The notes: generated from the letters alone by a model not told the origin. A stretch of 64,000 nucleotides of DNA from Candidatus Poribacteria bacterium (GCA_012267415.1 JAAXGN010000017.1:1-64000), one strand, 5' to 3'. Positions 26,448 to 35,186 are shown, counted from the stretch's first letter. Program-made: numbers and translations.

Positions 26448-27858
26448 TATCTGATCGGAAGAATTTCAGAAACGCGACTGTTGTCAACGCTACTGCAAAG
26501 AAGCAGAGCAGCAGTACATCTACTAAGGATTGACGAAATGTCTCTCCTAAAGTCGGGGTTTCCACAGCGGGCGGCGGTGTCAGTTGAATATTATCCTTTG
26601 GGTTCATTATTCTCACAGGGATATAATCTCTAATTTTACTGAACAATTCCGCATGCAATGAATCGAAATATCGCTCTCCTGCTTCAAAATAATTCGTCCG
26701 TTTTGCTTTCCCTGTCCGCGTTAAATTTGTCGTGAGATAGATGAGCGAAGATGTCGGTGAGATTCGGGAAAATGTTTCCGCCACGCTTTCTTGTCTTGCT
26801 TGCTCACGATTATAACGTCGGTCAATCTCGTTGGCATTGTCATTGTACTTCTGCCGATACTCCGCTTCAACCGGTGCAAGCTGTTTATCTATTTCCGAGG
26901 ACGCATTCACCTGTTCCTGTATAGAAGGTGACGGACGGTCTTTCCAGTATTCTGTTTGTATCTCCTGACGCTTTTCTCTAACTTCATCGTTGAAATTCTC
27001 ACGAACGGCAGTCTTTTCCAGATACACACTTTGTGAAGTTTGTGTCGGTGCGATGAACTTTGCCGAGAGAAACCCGACGCGGGGTGTAATCAGCACAGCA
27101 AATACCCACACGGTGAATGCGATGATGAGTGCTGTTTTGGAATTGTCCAAATAGGTGGAAATCACCGTCCCAATCACAAAAAAGACTGCAATATAGATCA
27201 TTGAAACGAGTATAAGACTCAGGACTCTTGGAAAAATATCTGATTCACCCAACGGAAATCCTTGCGATACCAGTAGCAGTAAGCCGAACAGGAATGACAC
27301 TAAAAACGGGACGATGAACACAATGTATCCGCCAATCAATTTGCTCCAGAGAAACAGATCTCGTGGGAGGGCGTTCGCCAAAGTGATACGGAGTGTGCCT
27401 GCCTCTCGCTCACCAGCAACTGCATCAAATGTGAACAGCAGCGCGAGTAAACTGAATACAGTGCCGACAAGAAAAAGGAAGTCGAGATGTCCTAACAGGT
27501 AAAAGAGTGAAGTGGAAACCAAGGCAGGCGGACCTTGTGTTATGCCGTTGCGTGTCATACCGAGATAACTTGGCAGCGCATCTCCTAATCCGTTCGCGAA
27601 TACGCCTAAAGGTGTCGGTTTGAGGTAAAGTTTAGAGAATTCCAACTCCGGTTTCAGTTCCATGTTCGTGTTTACAGTGATTTCTTCGGAGTTGTCAAGT
27701 TTCACCGTTTCCTGGTAGTCAATGAGGTTTTGGCGATAGCTGCGATAATTGATTGTCAAGGTGAGTGGAATCAGTAAGAGACACATCAGAAGCAAGACAA
27801 TAAATCGGATGCTCAGAAGATGATGCATCATCTCTTTTTGAATCAATGTCATTAACAT
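26443..27858 (-). CDS. ABC-2 type permease, class C (C2)
   Basis: Class C paralogue with opening MLMTLIQKEMMHHLLSIRFIVL, the loop FDAVAGEREAGTLRITLANALPRD and closing FFRSDI. Length 471, six predicted helices and two external domains. Start ATG at 27858 follows only a weak AGAGAAA site. Promoter-like box P4 is about 75 bases upstream. Its last codon and stop lie at the junction with a fragment copied from A2, so the 3' end has been recombined, though the protein end still matches its paralogues. Confidence 0.9.
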   Translation of the reverse strand: MLMTLIQKEMMHHLLSIRFIVLLLMCLLLIPLTLTINYRSYRQNLIDYQETVKLDNSEEITVNTNMELKPELEFSKLYLKPTPLGVFANGLGDALPSYLGMTRNGITQGPPALVSTSLFYLLGHLDFLFLVGTVFSLLALLFTFDAVAGEREAGTLRITLANALPRDLFLWSKLIGGYIVFIVPFLVSFLFGLLLLVSQGFPLGESDIFPRVLSLILVSMIYIAVFFVIGTVISTYLDNSKTALIIAFTVWVFAVLITPRVGFLSAKFIAPTQTSQSVYLEKTAVRENFNDEVREKRQEIQTEYWKDRPSPSIQEQVNASSEIDKQLAPVEAEYRQKYNDNANEIDRRYNREQARQESVAETFSRISPTSSLIYLTTNLTRTGKAKRTNYFEAGERYFDSLHAELFSKIRDYIPVRIMNPKDNIQLTPPPAVETPTLGETFRQSLVDVLLLCFFAVALTTVAFLKFFRSDI

Positions 27859-27932
27859 ATCGATTTTTCTCTACTATTTGCAGGTGATTAACTCGTACGG
27901 CCTTATACAATAGGACAGTTTTAATACTTAAA

Positions 27933-27959
27933 TACAAATGACTCCGCTAAAAGTTGCAT
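27933..27959 (-). promoter_or_regulatory. ECF-type promoter-like box P4 (upstream of C2)
   Basis: Minus strand: ATGCAAC (27959-27953), 13 bases (TTTTAGCGGAGTC), ATTTGTA (27939-27933). It lies in the gap between C3 and C2, in a segment homologous to the C1-B2 gap. Confidence 0.65.
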
Positions 27960-28011
27960 CTATTCGCGCTAAGCGTTTAAAAATTGCCACGATTTATTAC
28001 AATTTTCTATG

Positions 28012-29424
28012 TCAGATATCGGAACGAAAGAATTTCAAAAACGCTACAGTTGTCAACGCCACTGCAAAGAAACAAAGCAACAGCACATCCACTGCCGATT
28101 GACGGAATATCTCTCCTAAGGTTGTTGTCACCAAAGGCGGTGGTTGTGTAATGATGACATTATCTCTTGGGTGGCGCACTCTATAGGAAGTATGATCTAA
28201 AATTTTGCTAAAGAAATCTGTACGGAGCATTTCATAATAGCGATCACCTGTTTGAAAATAGTTACTTCTTTCTAATTTTCCGGTTTGTGTTAAGTTCGTG
28301 GTAAGGTAGATTAAGGAAGATGTGGGTGTGATCCGTGAAAACATTTCACCTACGTGTTCTTGTCGTTCAATTTCACGTTTATAATCTCGATCCAGTTTGT
28401 TAACAAAGTTCTGGAATTTCGATCTATATTCCTCTTCCAAGGGGGTCATGCGTTCTTCAACTTTTTTTGAAATTTCGTCACTTATCCTGCGTACGCCCTG
28501 CTCATCTGGAGGCACCTCCATATAGAATTTCGTTTTTTGCTCTTTGAGTTCAACATCAAAACTGTCTCGTATGGCTGTCTTTTCCATATAAACACTCTGT
28601 GAAGTGCGTGCCGGAACAATAATTTTCGCGGTAAGAAAACCAAGGCGTGGTATAATTAGTACAGCGAATACCCAGACAGTGAAGGCAAAAATGAGTGCAG
28701 TCTTGGGACTGTCTAAGTAGGTAGAAATTACCGTTCCCATCGCAAAAAACACTCCAATGTAGAGTAGTGAGGCAAGGGTTATGCTAAAGACTCGTGGGAA
28801 AATTCCAGGTTCACCGAGCGGGAAACCCTGCCAGACAAGTATCAGTAAGCCGAACAGTAACGACACTAAGAATGCAACAATAAACACCACATATCCGCCA
28901 ATTAATTTGCTCCATAAAAATAGATCGCGCGGTATGGGATTTGATAAAGTGATCCGAAGGGTGCCCGCTTCTCGCTCCCCGGCAACCACATCAAACGTAA
29001 ACAGTAACGCGAGGAGACTAAAGACCGTACCTACTACAAATAGAAAGTCGAGATGTCCAAAAAGTTGGGAAAGGGGGGCTGAAAACGTAGATTGCGGTCC
29101 TTGTGTGATTCCATTGCGGGTCATTCCAAGGTAACTTGGCAGGGCATCCCCTAATCCTTTCGCGAAAACGCTAAGAGGTGTCGGTTTGAGAAAAAGTTTA
29201 GAAACTTCAACTTCCGGTTTTGGTGGCATCTTCACGTTTATTGTAGTCTCTTCAATGTTTGCCTGTTTAACGGCTTCTTGATAATCTACCAAGTTTTGAC
29301 GGTAATTCCGATAGTTGATATGTAGGGTCAGCGGAACTAGTAATAAACACATCACAAGAAGTGCAACAAATCGAACACTCAGAATATGATGCATCATCTC
29401 TTTTCTAATTAGCGTTAGGAACAT
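28012..29424 (-). CDS. ABC-2 type permease, class C (C3)
   Basis: Class C paralogue, opening MFLTLIRKEMMHHILSVRFVAL, loop FDVVAGEREAGTLRITLSNPIPRD and closing FFRSDI. Start is the ATG at 29424, with GGAGA eight bases upstream; an upstream in-frame start adds eight residues that the paralogues lack. It lies directly after the sigma factor gene on the same strand, separated by two repeat elements (29439-29674). One of these is a strong hairpin that could limit read-through. Expected function: membrane domain of the exporter; substrate unknown. Confidence 0.9.
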   Translation of the reverse strand: MFLTLIRKEMMHHILSVRFVALLVMCLLLVPLTLHINYRNYRQNLVDYQEAVKQANIEETTINVKMPPKPEVEVSKLFLKPTPLSVFAKGLGDALPSYLGMTRNGITQGPQSTFSAPLSQLFGHLDFLFVVGTVFSLLALLFTFDVVAGEREAGTLRITLSNPIPRDLFLWSKLIGGYVVFIVAFLVSLLFGLLILVWQGFPLGEPGIFPRVFSITLASLLYIGVFFAMGTVISTYLDSPKTALIFAFTVWVFAVLIIPRLGFLTAKIIVPARTSQSVYMEKTAIRDSFDVELKEQKTKFYMEVPPDEQGVRRISDEISKKVEERMTPLEEEYRSKFQNFVNKLDRDYKREIERQEHVGEMFSRITPTSSLIYLTTNLTQTGKLERSNYFQTGDRYYEMLRTDFFSKILDHTSYRVRHPRDNVIITQPPPLVTTTLGEIFRQSAVDVLLLCFFAVALTTVAFLKFFRSDI

Positions 29425-29438
29425 TTTGCATTCTCCAT

Positions 29439-29577
29439 ATATAGTCAAATTATGTAAATAAGTTCACATATATTCTGTAGGAGCGATCTCCGAATCGCGA
29501 CGAAAACACTGGTAGTCGGGAATCGGAGTTCCCTCCTACAGTTCAGATGTCCAGTTAATTGTAAAATCCACTATAAA
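29439..29577. repeat. TATAGTCAAAT-end element with GGAGCGATCTCCGAATCGCG hairpin
   Basis: Ends are tatagtcaaat and atccactata, degenerate forms of the TTATAGTGAAAT ends. The inside, gtaggagcgatctccgaatcgcg paired with cggagttccctcctac, also occurs at 37287-37428. It touches the next element at 29576. Confidence 0.65.
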
Positions 29578-29674
29578 ATAACTCAAGTTGCTTTCGTAGC
29601 ATAATCTGTCAGTTTGCGTCCTCACAGGCACAATCTAACAGATTGTGCTACATACTTAGCAACTTGAGTTATTT
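29576..29674. repeat. 17-bp perfect inverted-repeat element after the sigma factor gene
   Basis: aaataactcaagttgct (29576-29592) pairs perfectly with agcaacttgagttattt (29658-29674); inside is a second hairpin with caatctaacagattg. It begins four bases beyond the sigma stop codon and could fold as a transcript end. A second copy at 47974-48242 is interrupted by another element. Confidence 0.8.
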
Positions 29675-29677
29675 CGG

Positions 29678-30763
29678 TCATTCTGTTGCGGAGTCTTCAG
29701 TTACCTCATCTTTATGTTTCTTTCCAGCTTGTTCTCTAACCTCTTTCTCAGTGGCAATAATATCCCTGACAACAGCCATTTTATACTTTTCCCAGCCATT
29801 TTGATTGGGTGGTATACCGAAAAATGTCATTTTTTGGAAGTCTGGGTTGTCTTCTAAAAAAGCCAGAATATGCCGCTTAGACAAACAAGATGCATAATGC
29901 ATAAAGTTTTCTATGGTAAGTCCATTATCCAAGATTAGTTGAAGCCACTGTGTCCGTGGATACCGTTTATCTATCTCATCAATTGTGAGACTGCTTGATT
30001 TACCTTCAACGATACCCACTGTGATTTTTATAACATAACTGTCAAACTCCGTGTCAAAGGCATTCATCAATGCTTCCACGGTTTGCGGTCCTGTATACAC
30101 CTTATCCTCGTCTTCAAAATAGGGTGTGCCAGCTTTGAATTCCATGCTATCACAAAAAACATGATTGGTTAAGTCAATAGGGGGTTCAATGGTGCCAAGA
30201 GTTTCGCAAATCATCAATTCTTCCTCCTTCAATCGTTGTCGTGCCCGGCTGATCCTACTCTTAATCGTGTTGATAGGAACGTCCAGAAATTTGCTAATTG
30301 CTTTGTATTTCATTTCATGTAGGTAATAAAGTACCACTACTGTACGTAGGTTATCAGGCAATTTCTCCAATAGATCATCAACAATTTCTTTGTACTGCTC
30401 GTTTGCCTCCTTCTCACGTTGTTCTGCATTATAATGTGCAAAATCTGATTTATCCAAAGTGGCTGTGTCAATGGCATCTAAGGATAGCATTGTAGGTTTT
30501 TCCTTTTGAAGCCATTTTGTACAAAACTGCTTCGTAATTACATATAGCCATCTGCCAAACTTATTCGGATCTTTTAACGTAGACAGTTTATTGTATGCCT
30601 GTAGGAAGACATCTTGTGTGATTTCTTCGGCGATGTGATAGTCCTTGATTCTACGCCACACGATAGCGTGAATATTCTTTTGGTATTTCTGAAATAAGAG
30701 GGTGAAGGCTGTTTCGTCACCTGACAAAGTACTGTTAACAAGTTCAGCATCGTTTTTTATCAT
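29678..30763 (-). CDS. ECF-family sigma factor with long C-terminal extension
   Basis: RNA polymerase sigma-70 family, extracytoplasmic-function type. Region 2 spans about 17-88 (with AEEITQDVFLQAY and the WLYVITKQF end), a linker follows, and region 4 spans about 125-180 (LPDNLRTVVVLYY, then the helix-turn-helix YKAISKFLDVPINTIKSRIS). Ordinary ECF factors stop near 190 residues; this one runs to 361 with an acidic-basic soluble tail of no recognised family. No membrane anti-sigma gene is adjacent. Start is ATG 30763 with GTGGAGA upstream. A promoter-like box like those of the permeases lies about 40 bases upstream, suggesting autoregulation. Confidence 0.9.
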   Translation of the reverse strand: MIKNDAELVNSTLSGDETAFTLLFQKYQKNIHAIVWRRIKDYHIAEEITQDVFLQAYNKLSTLKDPNKFGRWLYVITKQFCTKWLQKEKPTMLSLDAIDTATLDKSDFAHYNAEQREKEANEQYKEIVDDLLEKLPDNLRTVVVLYYLHEMKYKAISKFLDVPINTIKSRISRARQRLKEEELMICETLGTIEPPIDLTNHVFCDSMEFKAGTPYFEDEDKVYTGPQTVEALMNAFDTEFDSYVIKITVGIVEGKSSSLTIDEIDKRYPRTQWLQLILDNGLTIENFMHYASCLSKRHILAFLEDNPDFQKMTFFGIPPNQNGWEKYKMAVVRDIIATEKEVREQAGKKHKDEVTEDSATE

Positions 30764-30803
30764 CACAGTTCTCCACAACAAATATACTTTTGACTATACA
30801 TGA

Positions 30804-30830
30804 TACAATATTTAGGTGAAATTGTTGCAT
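30804..30830 (-). promoter_or_regulatory. ECF-type promoter-like box P2 (upstream of the sigma factor)
   Basis: Minus strand: ATGCAAC (30830-30824), 14 bases, ATTGTA (30809-30804), then TCATGTATAGTC. It matches P1 across about 50 bases apart from one inserted base in the spacer. The start codon is about 40 bases downstream. Confidence 0.65.
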
Positions 30831-30879
30831 AACTTGAAAAAAATTGTGAAATCAAGTAAGAGATCATCAATTTCTATTA

Positions 30880-31164
30880 TATAGTGAAATATGTAATTAC
30901 TTGCACACAATTGTAGCGTAAACTTTTAGTTTGCGTATACAACTATACAAACTAAATGAAGATTAAGGATTAAATTGTGTAATATGCGGAGGGGGAAACA
31001 AGTAACATGCGGTCTGGGAAACCCAGCCCCTACGATTGTTTTGATGGATTGGATTACCTGTATAATTATTTAATCTTGATAAAGTTTGTGCTACATCACA
31101 GTCCAGTCTGCCGGTTTAGGTTGCACGTACCAAAAGTGTGTATCTGTTTTTGTATTTCACTATA
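30880..31164. repeat. TATAGTGAAAT-end element, interrupted copy
   Basis: Outer ends tatagtgaaat (30880-30890) and atttcactata (31154-31164). With the inner element removed it is 160 bases and matches the 161-base intact copy at 11058-11218 through both hairpins and the tail ggtttaggt...cacgtacca. Confidence 0.85.
30956..31080. repeat. ATGAAGATTAA-end element nested in a TATAGTGAAAT element
   Basis: 125 bases from atgaagattaag to tttaatcttgat, inserted in the loop acaaactaaaagtttgt of the surrounding element. The inside carries gtctgggaaacccagcccctacga. Confidence 0.85.
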
Positions 31165-31208
31165 ACTGACATTTATAAAAGCACTTCAGTTTTTATTGTT
31201 TATTACGA

Positions 31209-32618
31209 TCAGATCTCAATGGAAATAAACCTTAGATAAGCTCCTGACATAAGAACAACAAAAAACAGAATCAGCAAAAACAGAGCAATAGCTGTAGCGT
31301 TGAAATCACGGTTGAGACTAAGCTTGTCTTCAAATATCGGGATTGATTCCGGATTCACTGGCTTTTGCGACATGCCTTCTCGAACCCCAATAATATGGAG
31401 ACTATCGGGGTCTGCCCTATCCATATCTATGATGAATTCTCGGTATTCGCTTGTATAATGCTGCACGTTTTCTAAGAATTGTTGATGACGTTCAAATCCT
31501 GTTCCGGCAAATACCTCAAGAAGGTGCTGCATAAGCGTAACAGGTGAAATACGGGTGACGGAACGTGCCAGTTGAATTTGGGCAATCTGTTGCGTTAAAT
31601 GTTCTTGGGACAAACGTTCCTCTTGTTCAGTGCCTTTGGCAACATACTCACTATCTATCTGTATCTTTTTATCTGGAAATCCACGCGTCTTTTGGGAAAG
31701 AGCAGCGTATTCTTCCTTTAGTTCTTTTATGTTTTGGTGTCGGCGTTTGAAGTATTCATCATAAGTCATCGGGTTTGTTGAGAACCCACTTGCAATGGAA
31801 GGGACGGTACTCGGTATAAAAATGACGAAAACACACCACGTCAATAGCAGTATCACAAGGCTCGTAACACTGTTCTGTACAGATGACGAGACTAACAAAC
31901 CTAACGCAATAAACAGGCAAAGGTATAAAATCGCAATACTGAAAATAATAACTAAACGGATCCACGCATCTGCACCAAGATCAACGTCCTTGGATACATA
32001 AATTACCGATAGATTCATCAATATCGCAAGAGTAAACGGAACGCTAATACTTGCTAATGCCCCTAAGAATTTGCCCATCAATACAGTGTGTCGTGGCACT
32101 GAGTTGGACAACATTAATCGTAGCGTACCACGTTCGCGCTCACCGGAAATAGAATCAAAGGTGAACAGAATCGTTATTAGACTCAGAACATACCCGATTA
32201 CAAATCCCCAGTCTACTTTAACAGTATCTGGACGTAAATTGAATACATTAGGAAACGCCCCGGGATAATACACCGACCAGAAAACCTTTAGGTTATTGTC
32301 AATCTGAATGGTATGTGCTCCGTAGACATAATTTGTCAAAAAGATGTCACCACCCTCTTCACAAAAATAGAGCGGAGACGGTTTTTTGTAAAGATTCCCT
32401 GGTCCTTCTTGCGCGACACTAAATAAATCTGTTCGAGATCTTAAGGTATTCACAGATGCTGTGGTAGCATCGCTATATTTCTTCATACGCTCAGGATGTT
32501 CTTGGACATGGATAATTGCATTAATCAACATCAGAACGAAAAGTAACACAGTCGTAAGTGCAAATCTGAGACTATTAAGATTATCATACAGTTCGCGTTT
32601 TGTTATATGCCAAATCAT
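31209..32618 (-). CDS. ABC-2 type permease, class A (A3)
   Basis: Class A paralogue with opening MIWHITKRELYDNLNSLRFAL, nearly the same as A1, the loop FDSISGERERGTLRLMLSNS and closing FISIEI. Length 469, six predicted helices, two external domains. Start ATG at 32618. It follows B3 by 115 bases on the same strand, continuing the B-then-A order. Its closeness to A1, greater than to A2 by eye, suggests the B1-A1 and B3-A3 pairs come from one duplication. Confidence 0.9.
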   Translation of the reverse strand: MIWHITKRELYDNLNSLRFALTTVLLFVLMLINAIIHVQEHPERMKKYSDATTASVNTLRSRTDLFSVAQEGPGNLYKKPSPLYFCEEGGDIFLTNYVYGAHTIQIDNNLKVFWSVYYPGAFPNVFNLRPDTVKVDWGFVIGYVLSLITILFTFDSISGERERGTLRLMLSNSVPRHTVLMGKFLGALASISVPFTLAILMNLSVIYVSKDVDLGADAWIRLVIIFSIAILYLCLFIALGLLVSSSVQNSVTSLVILLLTWCVFVIFIPSTVPSIASGFSTNPMTYDEYFKRRHQNIKELKEEYAALSQKTRGFPDKKIQIDSEYVAKGTEQEERLSQEHLTQQIAQIQLARSVTRISPVTLMQHLLEVFAGTGFERHQQFLENVQHYTSEYREFIIDMDRADPDSLHIIGVREGMSQKPVNPESIPIFEDKLSLNRDFNATAIALFLLILFFVVLMSGAYLRFISIEI

Positions 32619-32733
32619 ATCTCTGTTCTCAGTTATAGGTTTTCAGCAGTCAGCAAGACATTCTTGCGCGGTATTCAAGCCAAAAGTAGATGCATACATA
32701 CTGATGGGTAATCCTTGATCACTGACAGCCAAC

Positions 32734-34239
32734 CTACACCTCACTCCTTTGGAAAACTAAGAATATAATCAAAAAAAGAATTAAGTTCATCATAAGCATC
32801 AGCATTAAATCCGGTAGTGCTCGCTTTGCATTTATATGCGCACTACTTCTCTTAAAAGAGAACTGTGGAAAGGTATCCCATTTCACCGACCCCTTGTCAG
32901 CAGAAAACCATTGTCTATCCCCGAACGCGTCTTTATCATAAAGATAGTCAATCACTGTCCTTCGGTGCTTTCGCGTCGCTTCGTAAAAATCTCTGAGTCC
33001 GAATAGATCTGTACCTGCCCATGCTTGCGTCGCAGCGTCATACATCCCGACTGGCGATAACCTTGAAAAGATACGATCAACTATCGCTGGTCGAAAGAAA
33101 ACAGATTCAAGTGCCTGTTTTCGCACGAGCCATGCTCGTTCTGCAGCCTCAATAGTTTTCGGTACGATGGAACGGTAATAGTTTTGAACATGCGGCACCT
33201 GAGGTTCGAATTCATCATCAAGTCTGTCTACATAAGAAGCAGTAATATAGGTGTATAGAAGTGTTGACTTTTCTTTATACCATATCTCGAAGAAACCTGA
33301 GCCACCTGCCACGCCTAAATGCGAATCTTCTCCAGGAATAGGATCATTGGCAAGGTAGTCCTTACGTTCTCTGTCGAATTCCTCCCATATTTGTTCAATT
33401 TGATTGAATGCGGGTGTCAGACGCTCTTCAGAAGACTGCGCGGAGGTAAACGCAACAAGAATCACATTCGGATATACCAGCACCAAAAACCCCCAGAAAA
33501 ACATCGCAAGCATTAAAGCAGTGCTTGTTCTGCGGGTTACGACTGAAATCAACATGCCAATTAAGTAGAATACTGATAAATACGCAATTGAGCTCAAGAC
33601 AATTCCACCGATACGAAGAAAATCATCAACCTTTAGTGACACAATGGTAGATGACATTAGCATTATCACAACAAAGAGCAGACTTATCAAAAGCGGCACC
33701 AGCAAACATATCATAGCACTTATGTATTTCGCCAATAAGATCTTAGCACGACTCACTGGATTCGTTAGGACAAGGCGCAACGTACCTCGCTCACGTTCTC
33801 CCGCAAGTGCATCGTAGGCAAAAATGAGTGCCATAAGACTCAGAATTACCTCAAAGATAAAGACAATATCTATTGATGTGAAGAGATTCAGAAGTGGATT
33901 CGTTGATCCGTGCAACTGACCATCCCACAGTGTAGGCACTAAACCCCAAGATGAAAATATTTCGTTACTCAACCGTTTATCCAAGCCAACATTGAAGATA
34001 CTCATCAGGTTAGGTGGACGGACAACATCCCAATTGGCACCTGAATAGGTTTTTCTTTCCAGCAATCGCTCGTGATTCGATTTAACAGCCGCATTATAAC
34101 TTGCTAACCGACGATCATAATCATTAATCAGCACAGATGTACTCGTAACGACAAGCAGCAACATAATGATAAACGTCGCCACAAATCTGAACGTCATTAG
34201 GTTGTCAAGGAGTTCTCTACTAATGAGTGTTGATAGCAT
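32734..34239 (-). CDS. ABC-2 type permease, class B (B3)
   Basis: Class B paralogue with opening MLSTLISRELLDNLMTFRFVAT, loop YDALAGERERGTLRLVLTNP and closing FQRSEV. Length 501. Start ATG at 34239. The upstream region carries two promoter-like boxes (P5 and P6) on a 60-base tandem repeat, the only doubled promoter in the cluster. It is the first permease of the cluster in transcription order and would pair with A3. Confidence 0.9.
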   Translation of the reverse strand: MLSTLISRELLDNLMTFRFVATFIIMLLLVVTSTSVLINDYDRRLASYNAAVKSNHERLLERKTYSGANWDVVRPPNLMSIFNVGLDKRLSNEIFSSWGLVPTLWDGQLHGSTNPLLNLFTSIDIVFIFEVILSLMALIFAYDALAGERERGTLRLVLTNPVSRAKILLAKYISAMICLLVPLLISLLFVVIMLMSSTIVSLKVDDFLRIGGIVLSSIAYLSVFYLIGMLISVVTRRTSTALMLAMFFWGFLVLVYPNVILVAFTSAQSSEERLTPAFNQIEQIWEEFDRERKDYLANDPIPGEDSHLGVAGGSGFFEIWYKEKSTLLYTYITASYVDRLDDEFEPQVPHVQNYYRSIVPKTIEAAERAWLVRKQALESVFFRPAIVDRIFSRLSPVGMYDAATQAWAGTDLFGLRDFYEATRKHRRTVIDYLYDKDAFGDRQWFSADKGSVKWDTFPQFSFKRSSAHINAKRALPDLMLMLMMNLILFLIIFLVFQRSEV

Positions 34240-34327
34240 TATGTATTTCTCTCAAAGTGTTTACCAATATTCTTGGTAGTTGATTAACTCGTAAAATTTC
34301 TCAAAATATAGATGTTTCAACGCCTAC

Positions 34328-34354
34328 TACAAATGAAGCCAACAAAAGTTGCAT
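34328..34354 (-). promoter_or_regulatory. ECF-type promoter-like box P5 (proximal, upstream of B3)
   Basis: Minus strand: ATGCAAC (34354-34348), 13 bases (TTTTGTTGGCTTC), ATTTGTA (34334-34328). About 90 bases before the B3 start. Confidence 0.65.
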
Positions 34355-34387
34355 CTTTTCGTAAAATATAGATGTTTCAACACCTAC

Positions 34388-34414
34388 TACAATTTTCGTC
34401 AATAAAAGTTGCAT
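34388..34414 (-). promoter_or_regulatory. ECF-type promoter-like box P6 (distal, upstream of B3)
   Basis: Minus strand: ATGCAAC (34414-34408), 13 bases (TTTTATTGACGAA), AATTGTA (34394-34388). Same phase as P5, exactly 60 bases upstream. The conserved parts are kept while the spacer differs, as expected if the two hexamer-like parts are under selection. Confidence 0.65.
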
Positions 34415-34601
34415 CTTCTCGCGTTAAATATGGTGCACAACCTATAAACATCTGAAACAGCATCGTTATTTCTATTTCCAACCTATTCATAGTCTGCTGA
34501 TTGAACATAACAGATAAATCTCTATAAATTTCAAAATTAAACTATCCTTTTTACATGCTGATGACTCTATAAAGTCAAATACTTCTATTAAAAGGGGAAT
34601 T

Positions 34602-35186
34602 ATGATGAGTAATGAACGTGAAACGCAAAGGGAAGTTCGGAGAATCGTCCGAATGTTAGAAGCAACAACAAAACTGCTTGAGAAACCATCTGTTTTTGAC
34701 AATTTTGGAAATGATTTTGGAAATGGAGAAAACCGATGTATCAAACAGTTCAACAGTGCACTGGCCCGTCTCTACGATTTAGAAGCTTTACCAGAAGGAC
34801 TTTTTGAACCATTGGATGATGGTGCATCTATCGGGGACATCGGGTATGCCTATCATCAAGTTTCTACGTATCTTAAAGAAGGTATAACAGTTGATTTCGA
34901 CTATACCTTTAAGCAAGAGAAGGAAACTATCGGCAACATCATGAAAGATGTAGGGGAAGCTGTAACACGTACCATCTTCAGTGCAACGGACGCAGATTCT
35001 GATAAAGATGAATCTAAAGAACCGACTATAGATACAATAGAAATTGTTGATGTTGATGAAGATGATGATTCAGACCCTGTAGAACCGCGCCTCAATAAAT
35101 TAGAGGAACAGATGGAAACTGTTGTTGAAATTCTACAAGAACTCCGCGCAAAGAAGGACAAAAAGGATGGAAAGAAGAAGGATTGA
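34602..35186 (+). CDS. Hypothetical acidic protein with C-terminal coiled coil
   Basis: Not recognised. The 194 residues are soluble with no signal peptide: an N-terminal helical part (about 1-120), a very acidic linker (about 125-160, DVDEDDDSD), then a heptad-like helix (RLNKLEEQMETVVEILQELRA) and a lysine-rich tail. Start ATG at 34602 (34605 also possible) after AAAAGGGGAATT. It diverges from the permease cluster; nothing links it functionally beyond that position. Confidence 0.65.
   Translation: MMSNERETQREVRRIVRMLEATTKLLEKPSVFDNFGNDFGNGENRCIKQFNSALARLYDLEALPEGLFEPLDDGASIGDIGYAYHQVSTYLKEGITVDFDYTFKQEKETIGNIMKDVGEAVTRTIFSATDADSDKDESKEPTIDTIEIVDVDEDDDSDPVEPRLNKLEEQMETVVEILQELRAKKDKKDGKKKD

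Larger units (their letters stand above)
30782..31208. other. Intergenic 427 bases: promoter box and nested repeats
   Basis: Between A3 and the sigma gene. Contains P2 (30804-30830) and a 285-base composite of one miniature element inside another (30880-31164). No gene seen. Confidence 0.6.
34301..34420. repeat. 60-bp tandem repeat, two units, each with a promoter-like box
   Basis: Units 34301-34360 and 34361-34420 share aaaatatagatgtttcaac, cctactacaa and aaaagttgcatctt, and differ mainly in the spacer. Each unit holds one complete box. Confidence 0.9.

Noticed and set aside
34301-34420. Possible CRISPR-like array
   Set aside because: Only two units of 60 bases with no constant spacer length pattern; each unit is a promoter region duplicate.
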